Shown here: piece after piece, positions 54,826 to 64,000 of the stretch
Layout: each line of letters starts with the position of its first letter
Position numbering within the stretch: position 1 is the first letter of the stretch
NCBI GenBank assembly: GCA_013399895.1
Contig: VXBA01003761.1
Coordinates: 111,423 to 175,422 of the forward strand
Source: Serilophus lunatus
Lineage: Eukaryota > Chordata > Aves > Passeriformes > Eurylaimidae
Direction: 5' to 3'
DNA: 64,000 nucleotides
Made by a program: the position numbers and the translations under genes
Notes under the pieces: model-generated
Database searches by the model: none
Told to the model about the DNA's origin: nothing
The model's input: the letters and a program-made list of their open reading frames with translations, nothing else

Positions 54826-54877
54826 CGTCCTCGTTCTCGTCGAAGACGGGCGCCCTGTGGGAGTGGCCGCCCCCCAT
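54826..54877 (-). CDS. STK32B: STK32B coding exon 1 (promoter-proximal copy)
   Basis: First coding exon of the serine/threonine kinase STK32B (YANK2, AGC-like family). Read on the minus strand it gives MGGGHSHRAPVFDENED plus the first base of a Val codon, then a GTGAG donor (intron phase 1). The 52 nt join in frame to exon 2 to give ...DENEDVNFDHF, the expected STK32 family junction. I chose this ATG because family members begin MGxxxS/T, a myristoylation-type N terminus (Gly2, Ser6), and because its context is strong (A at -3, G at +4). Myristoylation and membrane targeting are inferred from the motif. Upstream ATGs lie close by (see findings). The exon sits inside a CpG island. An identical copy lies 2,057 bp to the left; this copy is the one attached to unique upstream sequence, so it is the better choice if only one is real. 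STK32B is preferred over STK32A/C because of MGG-HSH here and because of FQIL and IERDEV in exons 2-3. Confidence 0.93.
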
Positions 54878-54878
54878 G

Positions 54879-54917
54879 TTAGTCCGCGGCCGGCTCCGCA
54901 TCCCCCGCCGCCAGCAT
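54879..54917 (-). promoter_or_regulatory. Upstream ORF (12 codons plus stop) ending 1 nt before the STK32B ATG
   Basis: On the minus strand an ATG at 54917 opens a frame reading MLAAGDAEPAAD and stops at a TAA at 54881-54879, one nucleotide before the main ATG at 54877. If the transcript starts upstream of 54917, this short frame could affect initiation at the kinase start. Whether it lies in the mRNA depends on the unknown transcription start. The same frame is present in the duplicate copy 2,057 bp to the left. Confidence 0.45.
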
Positions 54918-55314
54918 CCCGCGGGGCGCTCCGGAGGCACCCCGGCAACGGGGCAGCTGCCGCCCGCTGCCTCCCCGGCCCCAGCGCCGGCCCGGCCTGG
55001 GGAGCCTCCGGTGGGCTAGCAGTCACCCTGAGATATGAAAGCCATCCGTGTGCCCCTGGCAGAGACCGCTGCTGGCTGGCGCGCACCGACTTGGCCCGTC
55101 TCTCATCGCGGAGGGGCAGGGGAGGGAGGGAGTTAGGGGAGGAGGGAGGGATGGAGCGGGGGGAGGGAGGAGGCGGAGGTCCTGCGGCTGGTGGCTTTGG
55201 TAAGCGGTAAAAGCTGGATCTACCTGGATCCTCGCGGATCCTCCCTCCTCCGCTTTTCCTCACCGCAGACCTCCACTGGGGAGCGCGGAACCCCCGCCCC
55301 TGCCCCGGTGGGGG

Positions 55315-55315
55315 N
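55315..55315. other. Single unresolved base at the end of the second unit
   Basis: The counterpart of the N at 53258, after the same GGTGGGGG run, but followed by unique GC-rich sequence (GCTGTCCACC). The true number of bases at this point is unknown, and some promoter or 5' UTR sequence may be missing. Confidence 0.9.
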
Positions 55316-55758
55316 GCTGTCCACCGCCCCGGCGGCGATGCCACGGGGTGGAGTGGGGGCAGAGCTACTCCTGGCCGCCCGTGGGGGCTGGCCGGCACTC
55401 GGCGAGGCTGGAGGCACCAGTACCCGAGGACTCTCGGCGCTCGAGGTGGGGGAGAGGCGGGAGGGGCGAGCGCTGCCCTGTGTCCAGATGACTTTTGTGT
55501 TGCCTCCCGACTAGGAGAGGGGCTTTCATCCCCGGCAGCGCCGAGGGTCGCTGTCAGTTGACGGAACTTCGCTGAGTTTACAAAAGAGGAAAAGGAAAAA
55601 GAGAGACATTCACTCCCGCTTCCCTTCCCACTGGGCATCCCCGGAGCGGCCGGGGCGGGCAGCCCGGCCCCGCAGCGCCACCTGCCGCCGGCACCGGGGT
55701 GGCCCCGGAGGAAGGAGGGGAGGGCTTCGGGATCGTCTGGGCATGCACTTGTTACAAA

Positions 55759-55796
55759 GATATATCTAGAGATATATAGATATATATATATATGTG
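55759..55796. repeat. AT-rich TATA/GATA-type simple repeat
   Basis: GATATATCTAGAGATATA then a GATATATATATATATGTG run, directly outside the CpG island. It marks the abrupt change from GC-rich to AT-rich DNA. Confidence 0.8.
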
Positions 55797-56014
55797 TAAA
55801 TATATCTATTTATCTACAAATGACTCCCCTATACAAATGCGTTAGGGAAAACTGCCAGCACCGTTAAGGTATAACAAGAATCACCTGCCATATGGCGAGC
55901 AATGAGGGCTTTCTGGAGTTGCTGTTGTAGACATAAATGCCCGTCTCGCTTGCTTCCAAAAATGCTAATGTTAGCAGATTTTGAGACGAAGTAGAAACAA
56001 GTATGTTTGAAGAT

Positions 56015-56097
56015 ACCTCCAAAGGGAAAGAGGTAAAAAAAAGAGAAAAAGAAATACACCTCCAAAGGGAAAGAGGTAAAAAAAAGAAATGCACCTG
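56015..56097. repeat. 43-bp tandem duplication (about 1.9 units)
   Basis: The segment ACCTCCAAAGGGAAAGAGGT followed by A-rich DNA starts at 56015 and again at 56058, with near identity through to about 56097. It lies just outside the STK32B CpG island. Confidence 0.9.
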
Positions 56098-58955
56098 TAT
56101 TATTATTGTATCCAGGTCAAAGTCTGTGCTGTTCCTGTAGGGGAAACCTGCAGGAAAAAAAAAAATCAAATGGAAGTCGTATTTTTGGCTTTTTCAATGT
56201 TACAAGGGAAGAAGAAGGAGAAGGAATAGAAGCCTGAAGCCGAGGTGTATGTCTTTCCATATATACAATCACAGAGACTCTAATGTTCTCCTGTAATATT
56301 TACCACCCTTCTTTTGGTATAGTTGTTCAGAAAAGCCAAAGAACAAATTCTACATAAAGGAGGAGAACTTTCAGTTTCTTTGCTTATGATTTTTACCTGC
56401 CTTAGTTACTCTGATCACCTGTCTTTGAACTCAATCTAATCCTGTTATAACGTCTCTGGGAAAGGTTGATTAGACTTGAATGAAATGAGTAAGACCCCAT
56501 GCTGTGTGGCTGACAGCTGAGAGCTTGCAGCGGCCAGAAACCCAGAGAACTGATAAATTCAGAAACTGTGATATTTTACCATAAGTAGATGTGGACCGAT
56601 TGCATTACTTGCTGATATCCTTTACTTAAATTATTTGGTTTACCACTATTTCCATGTGAAAGCATTTGCAAAATAGCAAAGCTTTCGAAACTTTGACCCA
56701 TGGCTATTCTTCTAAAACGTAGTCTGGAAAGCATCGCATGCTGTTTGTTATTCTTTTTTTTATTACTCACCCATTCAAAGTTTTAGTCATTCAGTCAAAA
56801 GCAGAAACAATATCACGTTACTGAGGTTACATTCTTTCTGTCAGAAGACAGCAGTAGTACATAGAAATCACAAACCTTCAGCTCTTTTTTGGTTAACTAA
56901 TATGATGTTTATGTTAATCCATTTCCCTCAGCACAAGCAAGGAGGACATCACTTACAGTTTAGCGCGTCATCACTCAATCTAATTGCTTCAATTCACATG
57001 AAAATGTTTCAAAGTGACCTTCCCAGTAATGGGAAGGAGAGTTATTTTGCCAGTAAGTTTCCAGGCTGATTAATTTACACGCATGAAACATATCCATAGG
57101 TTATAAACATGGGATAAACAGGAACAGTCTGCCGTTCCTTTGCATGCAGAACATACAAATTCATTAAAAATTACCGTATCAAAGTATTCTATTTTTTTTT
57201 TTAATTTTACATCTAACTTCCTTCGTATAGACCGAAAGTCTAACAAGTCTTCTGAGATGATTTTCTTGATTTCATATGACAAGGCTCACCATGAGCCAAA
57301 ACAGTTCTAACAATTTACAGAGCAGTGAGTTGTCTCTATTCATTAATTAGTCAGTCCTACTAGACTGATGTGTCTTTTTGACTCCCATATGGATTATCAC
57401 AGTTTTGCAATAAATTTTCCCTTGATTTTTGAAACATTCTGGCTTATGTTTAAACATCAGCATTATTAGGAGGTTAAGAAAAAAGCATGTGGTGTTAATG
57501 TGAGATGTGAAAAATTAAGATATAATAATAAAGTATTGATGAGTCATTGTTTTGTGATTTATTAATTGATAACATTATATTCCTCTATAACTCTTGAGTA
57601 GTGCCAGACAACATCCTTCACAGTAATTTTCTGTAGAAACACACAAAACCAGGGATAGTTTGACAAGAATTGTTGGGTTTGCTGTTCTGAAAGCAATACA
57701 ATTTATTAATTGCTACAGTGTCTTTGCTCTGAAGAAAGATTTGTTGGTGCAATACTCAGCATCTCTCTGGGAGTATCAGCATTTCTGTAGCTAAATCAAA
57801 TGTTGTTTACATAACGGTGTCCAATGGAACAGAGGGCATCAAGCCTAGATGTGTGCTCAAGGCCCAGCAAAGACTAAAGGAAACCAATGGCAGTTTTCCA
57901 GTACCTTTGACATGAATAATATCAAGCCTTGAACACACAGGCTGTTTATTCACATGATCCTGGGCTCCTTTTTTTCTTTTGCAACCCTGAATGCATGCTA
58001 AACTCTGAACAGATGCATAACTTCAGTATCTTTCTTTTTCAGTGCCACCCAGAACAATCTGAATTCCATTGCATCTGCTCCAAATTTAGCAACAACTCTT
58101 CATGAACAATTACTCATGTGCTTTTCCAATTGCTTTTGTAAATCAGGAATAAGTCTGAAATTCTATATCATAACATCATGCATATCAGTGAAGCTCTCTG
58201 AAGCCTGAGAATTCTCAGTACAATTAAATGTTTACTCTTCTGGGACAGAAAACTACGAGCTGTCAGAGTTTCTAAGTCTTTCAATGCCAAAACCAAAGCC
58301 TACTTTTTATGCTTAACTGTTCTCTTAGAGGTGATCAGGTTTTGCTTGAGATAAACAAAGTTCTAAACTTATAAATATGTTTTATTTTTAGCATGTAATT
58401 GCTGCATAGCCTATGCAGAAAACATGGTAGGAAAAAAAGGACAGTCTAATAGAGTTTTTTCCTTCCTCCTGTAAATGAGAAGCTGCAATCAGCATGAACA
58501 TCATTTTAAGATATTGTTTTACATTTTCACTTAAGGCCTATGTTGTCTGGCTTAGATTAATAGTGATTTTTTCAGATCTCCATGCAGAGTTAGCAACAAA
58601 GAAAATCAAATATGATTACACTCCGTTGCATTATAAAACTTCCCTTAGGGAATTCAATGATTTAAAGCCAGTAATTCTGTGATTACAGCTCGTGCTAAAA
58701 TGCTTCTGATGAGAGTTACGGGATGACCTTACACTTTATGATTTCACAGCATACCTTGTTGATATGCTAATGTTTGTAAATTGCAGAGTGTTTACACTGA
58801 CATTTTTGTGTTTGAATACTATCCTGGAGTTAACGAACAAGATACTAAAGTGGTATCTTTTTTCTTTATGATTATAACTACTTTAAAAGAAAAGATGATT
58901 GGTTAAACATAGTCCTCTCCTTGAAAACAAATAAAGTCCACACACCTGTTCTGTT

Positions 58956-59100
58956 CTATTCTATTCTATTCTATTCTATTCTATTCTATTCTATTCTATT
59001 CTATTCTATTCTATTCTATTCTATTCTATTCTATTCTATTCTATTCTATTCTATTCTATTCTATTCTATTCTATTCTATTCTATTCTATTCTATTCTATT
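58956..59100 (+). repeat. Pentanucleotide microsatellite (CTATT)29, ATTCT class
   Basis: Twenty-nine uninterrupted copies (145 bp), preceded by two CTGTT variants at 58946-58955. It lies about 4 kb upstream of the STK32B start codon, in the 5' flank. Translation gives a repeated LFYSI peptide, which is only a consequence of the repeat. An ATTCT repeat of this class expands in ATXN10 in human SCA10. Confidence 0.99.
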
Positions 59101-62100
59101 CTTTCACTTTGCACTGGACTACAGTAAGCTCACTTTGCCTGTTTACTGTGTCAGCTGAAGCAGTGGTAAATCTTCTCAAATTCTGTTTCCAAACCATATC
59201 TGCTCCCCCTGACTCTATTCAGATCAGTAGGATGTCATGCAAGCAGAATATGCTGAAATTAGAAGAAAATTTTTCATCTTTCATGTTTTTTCTTGGAACA
59301 TGGTCTCTTCTCATTTTTATTTGTGTTGTGGAGAACATATGCATTGGGAGAATTTGCTAAAGAAGCCAGAAAGAGGCAAGAACCTGAAACACATGCTGAC
59401 AGTTTTGTAGGTGCTCTTCAGGCATAAGTACCTGCTGTTCCCAAGAAAGGCCAGAGTCTGTGCAAATTGACTGACTCCTATTTCACTCCTGGATGAATTT
59501 GGAGAGAACTGTTTCTCCTAAGGTTCTATCAAGATAATCTTAAAAACCTGAAGTTTTATTGAGGTTTACTGTGAACAACAGTGATTCTAATTGGCATTAT
59601 TTGGCATACTCAGGCAAGTGCCAGAATATAAGAATTGGTTTGAGCATAGATCAAAGTTTCTTTTACTTTGCCAAGTTTATGGCATTGCTTGAAAAAGTGG
59701 TTTCATTTGGCTTCCCAACTTGATCTCCCAATTGCTCCTTACCCCAGCAGTCCCATCTCCATTCCCCAAAGCACCAATTTAAAGTTTAATGAAGTTTTGG
59801 ACTAATCCCAGTATGGGCTATCCAGGCATGGGTTTGTATAAGCCAAGATAATGGAGTATGGAATAAACTCAGAGACAAGTTGTGCACAATCAAATCTCAT
59901 GGTTAGATGTATTTCTTTTCCCATCATCAATTTTACAGGGAGACTAACAGCTTTCAATAAGGTTTATATAAACAGCTTCCAGCCAGCTCCTTCACTTGCA
60001 TTGCATCTGTGTGAATGTAACAATTGTGGCCATTTACTCAGAGATCTGTATTATCTACAGCCTTATTTCAGAAGAGAAAGAAAGTATTTATTCCCAGCTA
60101 AACTTGGGAAATCATAGAAAGCCTTTACTGCCTTTAAAAGGACATAAAGAGCAAGACGAGCAAGGATGCTCGTGTAAGTAATACATTACAGTGAAACTAG
60201 AACTAGTTATTCATACAGGACCCTAAACTGACAAAGAGGGAAGAACCAATTCACTATATTGAATACACTGGGGTCCAAATTACAGTTGGTTTGGGGCTGG
60301 GCTTCAGTTCTAGTCTTGTTTGTCATATACTTTATCTGTACAATACTGAAATGCCAGCCAAGTAATCAAACCACATTAAATTACTTATGTGCACAGGAAA
60401 CACCATCCTGGACAGCATTGGCTCCAGAAACACTCCTCAACCTGCTAGAGTCCCTCAGAACTTGATAGTCTGTAGTAAGGAAGTCAGCTTCCTGTGCATC
60501 TTAAAGGAGTGAAAAAAAAAAAAATGAAGCTACTGGAATCTGAGATCAAAAGTGATTACAGGTCCAGAATTGCTGGCTCCAGTTTGGACATATTGTTACT
60601 AGTTGTAGTTCTGCAATTGGCTTCAGTCACAGCCTGATCAGGTCCATTATGTCCATCTTGTGATTTGACACTGTTATACTAAATCTCGTACTGATAAACC
60701 CTAAGCAATTTTCACTGCAGTATGTAGCAGAAATCACTTCAAAATTGAGAGCATTTTGTTCCTTTGTAGCTTTTACCTGTTTCTGTGGAATTCAACATGG
60801 CATGTATTATTTATTTCTCTCAGCACCAGAAATAGCAAGAAAAACTTGTGAAAGGTTTTTCTAAGTACCTTCTTAGGTATGACTGAAGTTTTGAAGTCTA
60901 TGGTCTGAGAAAGCGAATCCCAATGGTTATGATTGGTGTGCCTGTCCTGTTAAGGTCCATGGTAACACTTTGTTCTGAAACAGCTGTGGGGGGAGCAGAG
61001 CCAAGTGAGGTAAGACCCAAAAAAAATATTAAAAAAAAAAAATCAAGAGATTAGTCTTTACTGTATTCAGGTACATGAAGAGGAAGAATGGAGAAAATAT
61101 CTTTTGCCTGTACAGGTTTTGGTCAAAACATTTGGTTTTATTATTTGGGATGTTGAAAGGGATGTTTTCTATGCCTTCCAAGGTTGTCAAAATATAAATA
61201 ACTCAAAAGACTTGGGAAACCACAGGACTTTGTTGTAATCTACTTACTGCTACATCATGTGCTTGAGCATGTTCATCTTGAGCATGAAACTGCAACAAGG
61301 ATCCCCACATTCCACTCCTGCTGCTTGTGATCTATGACCACTCCATGCTTTTTTTTTTTTCATCAGGTTTTTTCATGTACAAAATATATTTTTCAAAGTA
61401 GACTTCTTGCAACTTAAAGAAGGGTTAAATGAAAATATCTGGAGTTTCTTTCCTTTCTTTAGAGAGACTGGCACCAGGGCTGTAGAGATAAGTGTTGCTG
61501 GAGAATCACAGGGCCAGACGAGTAGTCAAGAGATGTACAGCCCCAGAATGTTTCCTAAGCAGCTGTGCTGGCACTTTTTTCCAGCATGACTGCTACAAGG
61601 TCCTGCCGGTCACCTAGAATAACTCCTGCCCCTCGCCACAAAAAATATTCCAAAGGAGATCATACTGGATCTGTGTTTCCTGGAGCAGCCTGCTCTGGGT
61701 GTTCTGCTCCCGGTGGTGCAGCCATTACCCTGTGTTGTAATAGCCCAACTATTTTCTTTCACAGCCTGCACCAGCTCTATGTGGTTTATGTTCCCCTCAG
61801 TCTTAGCTGTTTAATAGGCTTTATTGCTTAACGATTTTTTTCTCCTCCTCTACATGCAATATAGCCGTATCTGGAGCACTGGGGATTCTCCATTAATAAC
61901 TTGTCCTATTGTGTTTTGTCACGTCCTTTCCTGTGACTAGTAGTTTATCAGCAGCATTGATTGATATAAAATTATAGACTTCCCAATCTTTCCTAGCCTG
62001 CAGTGTGTCTTTCAAGAACTCATAAAGTAGCTCAAGTGATGAATAGCCCTACTTAGCAGAATGGTTAAGAGGCTATTCTTTTAGAGCTATTACATTTGGG

Positions 62101-63966
62101 CTATTAAGGCAAAACAGTAAATAGGGGTGCCAGGGTGACCTACAGCTCTCTTCTTTCTTTTCCTCTCGGTGGTATGGCTACACCTTTTCATTTTGGTTTC
62201 ATTTTGGTTTTGTTTGTTGGATTTCTTTAGATTTGGACATAAGCCCCAAAAACTGGTCAAGACATATATTCTCATTTTAGAGTTAGGAAATCATAGGCTC
62301 ATAATTTAAAAACTGAAGTCATCTCCTGAAGATCACAAGATAAAACCACGCACATTGAGCTTTGTACAAGGAAACATGATGATTTTGTATACAGGTAGCT
62401 GAGAAAGGAAAGAAGGAAAAATCAATTGTTCACAGAAGTGGCACCTGGAGTAAATGCTATAAAAATTAAGTGGATTTGTAAAATAAGGAAAACATTATTT
62501 GCCAAATGTTACCAATACCATTTGCTAAAATTTTTCAAAGTAAACCCTGGATAGAAGCATTCATTAATTGTGCAAGTTTGCAGCAAAAGCAGCAAAATTC
62601 ACATTCAAATTTACAGAATCAATAAATGAAATGTGGAGATTGCCATGTATCTGCTGAACAAATTGGGTGAGAATTCAAACTTATTAAAGTGTTCTTGGAA
62701 TTAGTAATTTATCATTTTCCACTGCCTTATTTGCTTAGAGGGTAGAAAATGAATTCTCAATTATAAATTTCAGGGAAAAAACCCCCAAAGAATAACACTA
62801 CACTCTGAGGAAAGTTGTCTATATTTTCTTCTGTTTAGTTTATTTTGCTGTTCTTCAGATTTAATCACATCTCTCTCTCTGGCCTTATCTCATAAAGAGA
62901 TTCGGTGCACGTACATTCGATATATGCATACCAGGCTTATAATCTGTGCAGTAGGATGATAGAAGAGACAAAGTAGGAGGGATAGGCTTAAATGTGCTTT
63001 TTGAATGAGGGCTAATGGTGCTTGAGAACTATATGGCTTTGGAAAGTTAAAGATATGTAATTGCACCTTGTGAAAAATAGCAGGAGTTGTGTGTCTGACA
63101 TCTTGTAATTTACCTTTGGTCACGCATAAGCATGGGAAAGCATTTTGCTTCTCATTGCTATTGCATTTACTGGAATCGTATCCAATTAACACAAGTGTAC
63201 AACTATCTGTCAGAGCCTTGTTATACAGCCAAAGTCATCACCGATCTCTAAAAATTGTATTTCTATGAACCCACGAAGATCCTTTGCCCTTTAATCATGC
63301 ATTTGTTCAATGAAAAAATGGGACTAATAAAACTTTCCATGAAGGTATGTTTATCTTCCCAGCTCTAAGGTTTCCCTCAAGTGAAACTACTGCAGAGATG
63401 CCCTAGGATTGTGCAGCATGGGCCTAGGATTGTGACCAAATGCTTTTTTTTTTCCCTCAGCAGGGGCTACATTGGCATTATAGGTTTGGATTGATACAGG
63501 AGTGCACTTTTAAAGCAAATCTCACTTTTGGGTCAATCTATTGTGCTTAGCTTTGCATTATGGAGTAGTTTCAGTACACAATCTGGATTTCTTTGGGATG
63601 TACAAGAACTAGACTGTGCCTTGTAGGGGTGCACCTAGTGCAGCCTGATGGTACTGGGCAGTCAGCCCATGGCATCAGAATAGAGGTTCTCTAGGGTGAA
63701 ACCCCCAAAACACATACAGTATGGATATTACAGCCTCAGCACCAGCTCTTTCCCACTCCAGATCTGTTCCAATAGCACTGTACTGACTCCTAATACAGAT
63801 AGGGAAGACATCTCCAGGCTTCTGACTGCCTAAGACAGTTTAGACTCTGTTTCATTATTTTTTTGCCTCCCTTCTCCCTTCCCACTTCCTCATCTCCCAT
63901 TGATGTTCTGCCATAATCACGAACATGCAGCACATCATTAGATCAGTTGCAGAACGTACCTGTTCT

Positions 63967-64000
63967 TTCCCCTTCCCTTCCCTTCCCTTCCCTTCCCTCT
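63967..64000 (+). repeat. (CCTTC)n pentanucleotide tract, cut by the window edge
   Basis: About six copies of CCTTC preceded by TCTTTCC. The tract changes to CCTCT at the very end of the window, so its full length is unknown. Confidence 0.85.

Larger units (their letters stand above)
51202..55315. repeat. Direct tandem duplication, 2 x 2,057 bp, each unit ending in a single N
   Basis: Unit 1 is 51202-53258 and unit 2 is 53259-55315. Every landmark recurs at an offset of exactly 2,057: open frames, the A-run near 51379/53436, exon 1, and the terminal N at 53258/55315. I noticed no mismatch between units. The left boundary falls in ordinary AT-rich intron, with no repeat or transposon at the breakpoint. 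The right boundary is the N, within GC-rich promoter DNA. The likely cause is an unmerged overlap or faulty gap fill at a hard-to-sequence CpG island. Confidence 0.97.
54600..55740 (-). promoter_or_regulatory. STK32B: CpG-island promoter and 5' UTR region of STK32B
   Basis: A block with dense CpG dinucleotides and very high GC content, in an otherwise AT-rich window, surrounding coding exon 1 and extending about 860 bp upstream of the ATG. GC-box-like CCGCCCC occurs near 55290-55300, and no TATA box is evident near the start codon, as is usual for CpG-island promoters. The exact transcription start cannot be read from the sequence. The island ends near 55740, where an AT-rich dinucleotide-like tract begins. 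The N at 55315 lies within the island, so the true sequence there is uncertain. Long open frames on both strands here result from few stop codons in GC-rich DNA. Confidence 0.85.
55741..64000. other. 5' flank of STK32B, no gene recognised
   Basis: An 8.3 kb AT-rich stretch upstream of the STK32B promoter. It holds the AT repeat, the 43-bp duplication, the (CTATT)29 microsatellite and the terminal (CCTTC)n tract. A somewhat GC-richer segment at about 61480-61780 has no recognisable domain or splice structure. In human the next gene upstream of STK32B is CYTL1, in divergent orientation. I see no CYTL1 exon here, so if synteny holds it lies beyond the right edge. Confidence 0.7.

Noticed and set aside
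54542..55210. 222-codon plus-strand open frame antisense to exon 1 (also at 52485-53153)
   Set aside because: Low-complexity GC-driven frame with no domain; it exists only because the CpG island lacks stops.
54406..55638. 410-codon minus-strand open frame (and its 304-codon relative at 52349-53263)
   Set aside because: It runs through the N and through the CpG island, where stops are rare. It ignores the exon 1 donor, and its proline/arginine/alanine-rich sequence is typical of translated GC-rich promoter DNA. The real coding frame of exon 1 is different and is supported by splicing and family similarity.
58956..59100. CRISPR-like regular array
   Set aside because: The repeat is a pure 5-bp microsatellite with no spacers, in a vertebrate genome. 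No array of repeats with unique spacers occurs anywhere in the window.
58921..59127. Open frame encoding a repeated LFYSI peptide
   Set aside because: Direct translation of the (CTATT)n microsatellite; a pentanucleotide whose frames lack stops gives a repeat peptide automatically.
55741..64000. CYTL1 exons upstream of STK32B, as expected from human gene order
   Set aside because: No signal peptide exon or cysteine-rich exons resembling CYTL1 were seen; the gene, if present, is probably further right.

Overview
This is a 64 kb piece of vertebrate nuclear DNA, almost certainly from a bird. It is AT-rich and nearly all intronic or intergenic. It carries 3' ends of CR1 LINEs with their octamer tails, and several solo LTRs of types common in avian genomes. 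The only protein-coding gene I can support is split into short exons with GT/AG splice sites, lies on the minus strand, and is the N-terminal part of the serine/threonine kinase STK32B (YANK2). Nothing resembles a prokaryotic operon, a CRISPR array or a phage.

Layout, read in the gene's direction from right to left: about 55740-64000 is the 5' flank. It has no recognisable gene, but holds a pure (CTATT)29 microsatellite, a 43-bp tandem duplication and, at the window edge, a (CCTTC)n tract. A CpG-island promoter with coding exon 1 (MGGGHSH..., an N-myristoylation-type start) sits at 54.6-55.7 kb. A 2,057-bp block holding part of this island, exon 1 and the start of intron 1 appears twice in direct tandem (51202-53258 and 53259-55315). 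Each copy ends in a single N, and I read this as an assembly false duplication. Intron 1 (about 26 kb after removing one copy) runs to exon 2 at 26545-26600, which encodes the glycine-rich loop. Intron 2 (6.6 kb) runs to exon 3 at 19755-19906, which encodes the ATP-anchoring lysine and the alpha-C helix. Intron 3 begins at 19754 and continues past the left edge; I did not find exon 4.

The three exons join with consistent phases (1, 0, 2) and give about 87 contiguous residues of the kinase N-lobe. The introns hold at least four solo or fragmentary LTRs (about 3050-3619, 12946-13344, 39297-39513, 48798-49393), one further LTR-like element (about 6880-7340), three CR1 3' fragments, two T-rich minisatellites, and one short N-gap beside an 18-G run. 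Most open reading frames in the window are chance frames.

I found no new biological system. The observations most worth checking are the duplicated promoter/exon block, the cluster of upstream ATGs just before the STK32B start, and the long uninterrupted ATTCT-class pentanucleotide repeat.
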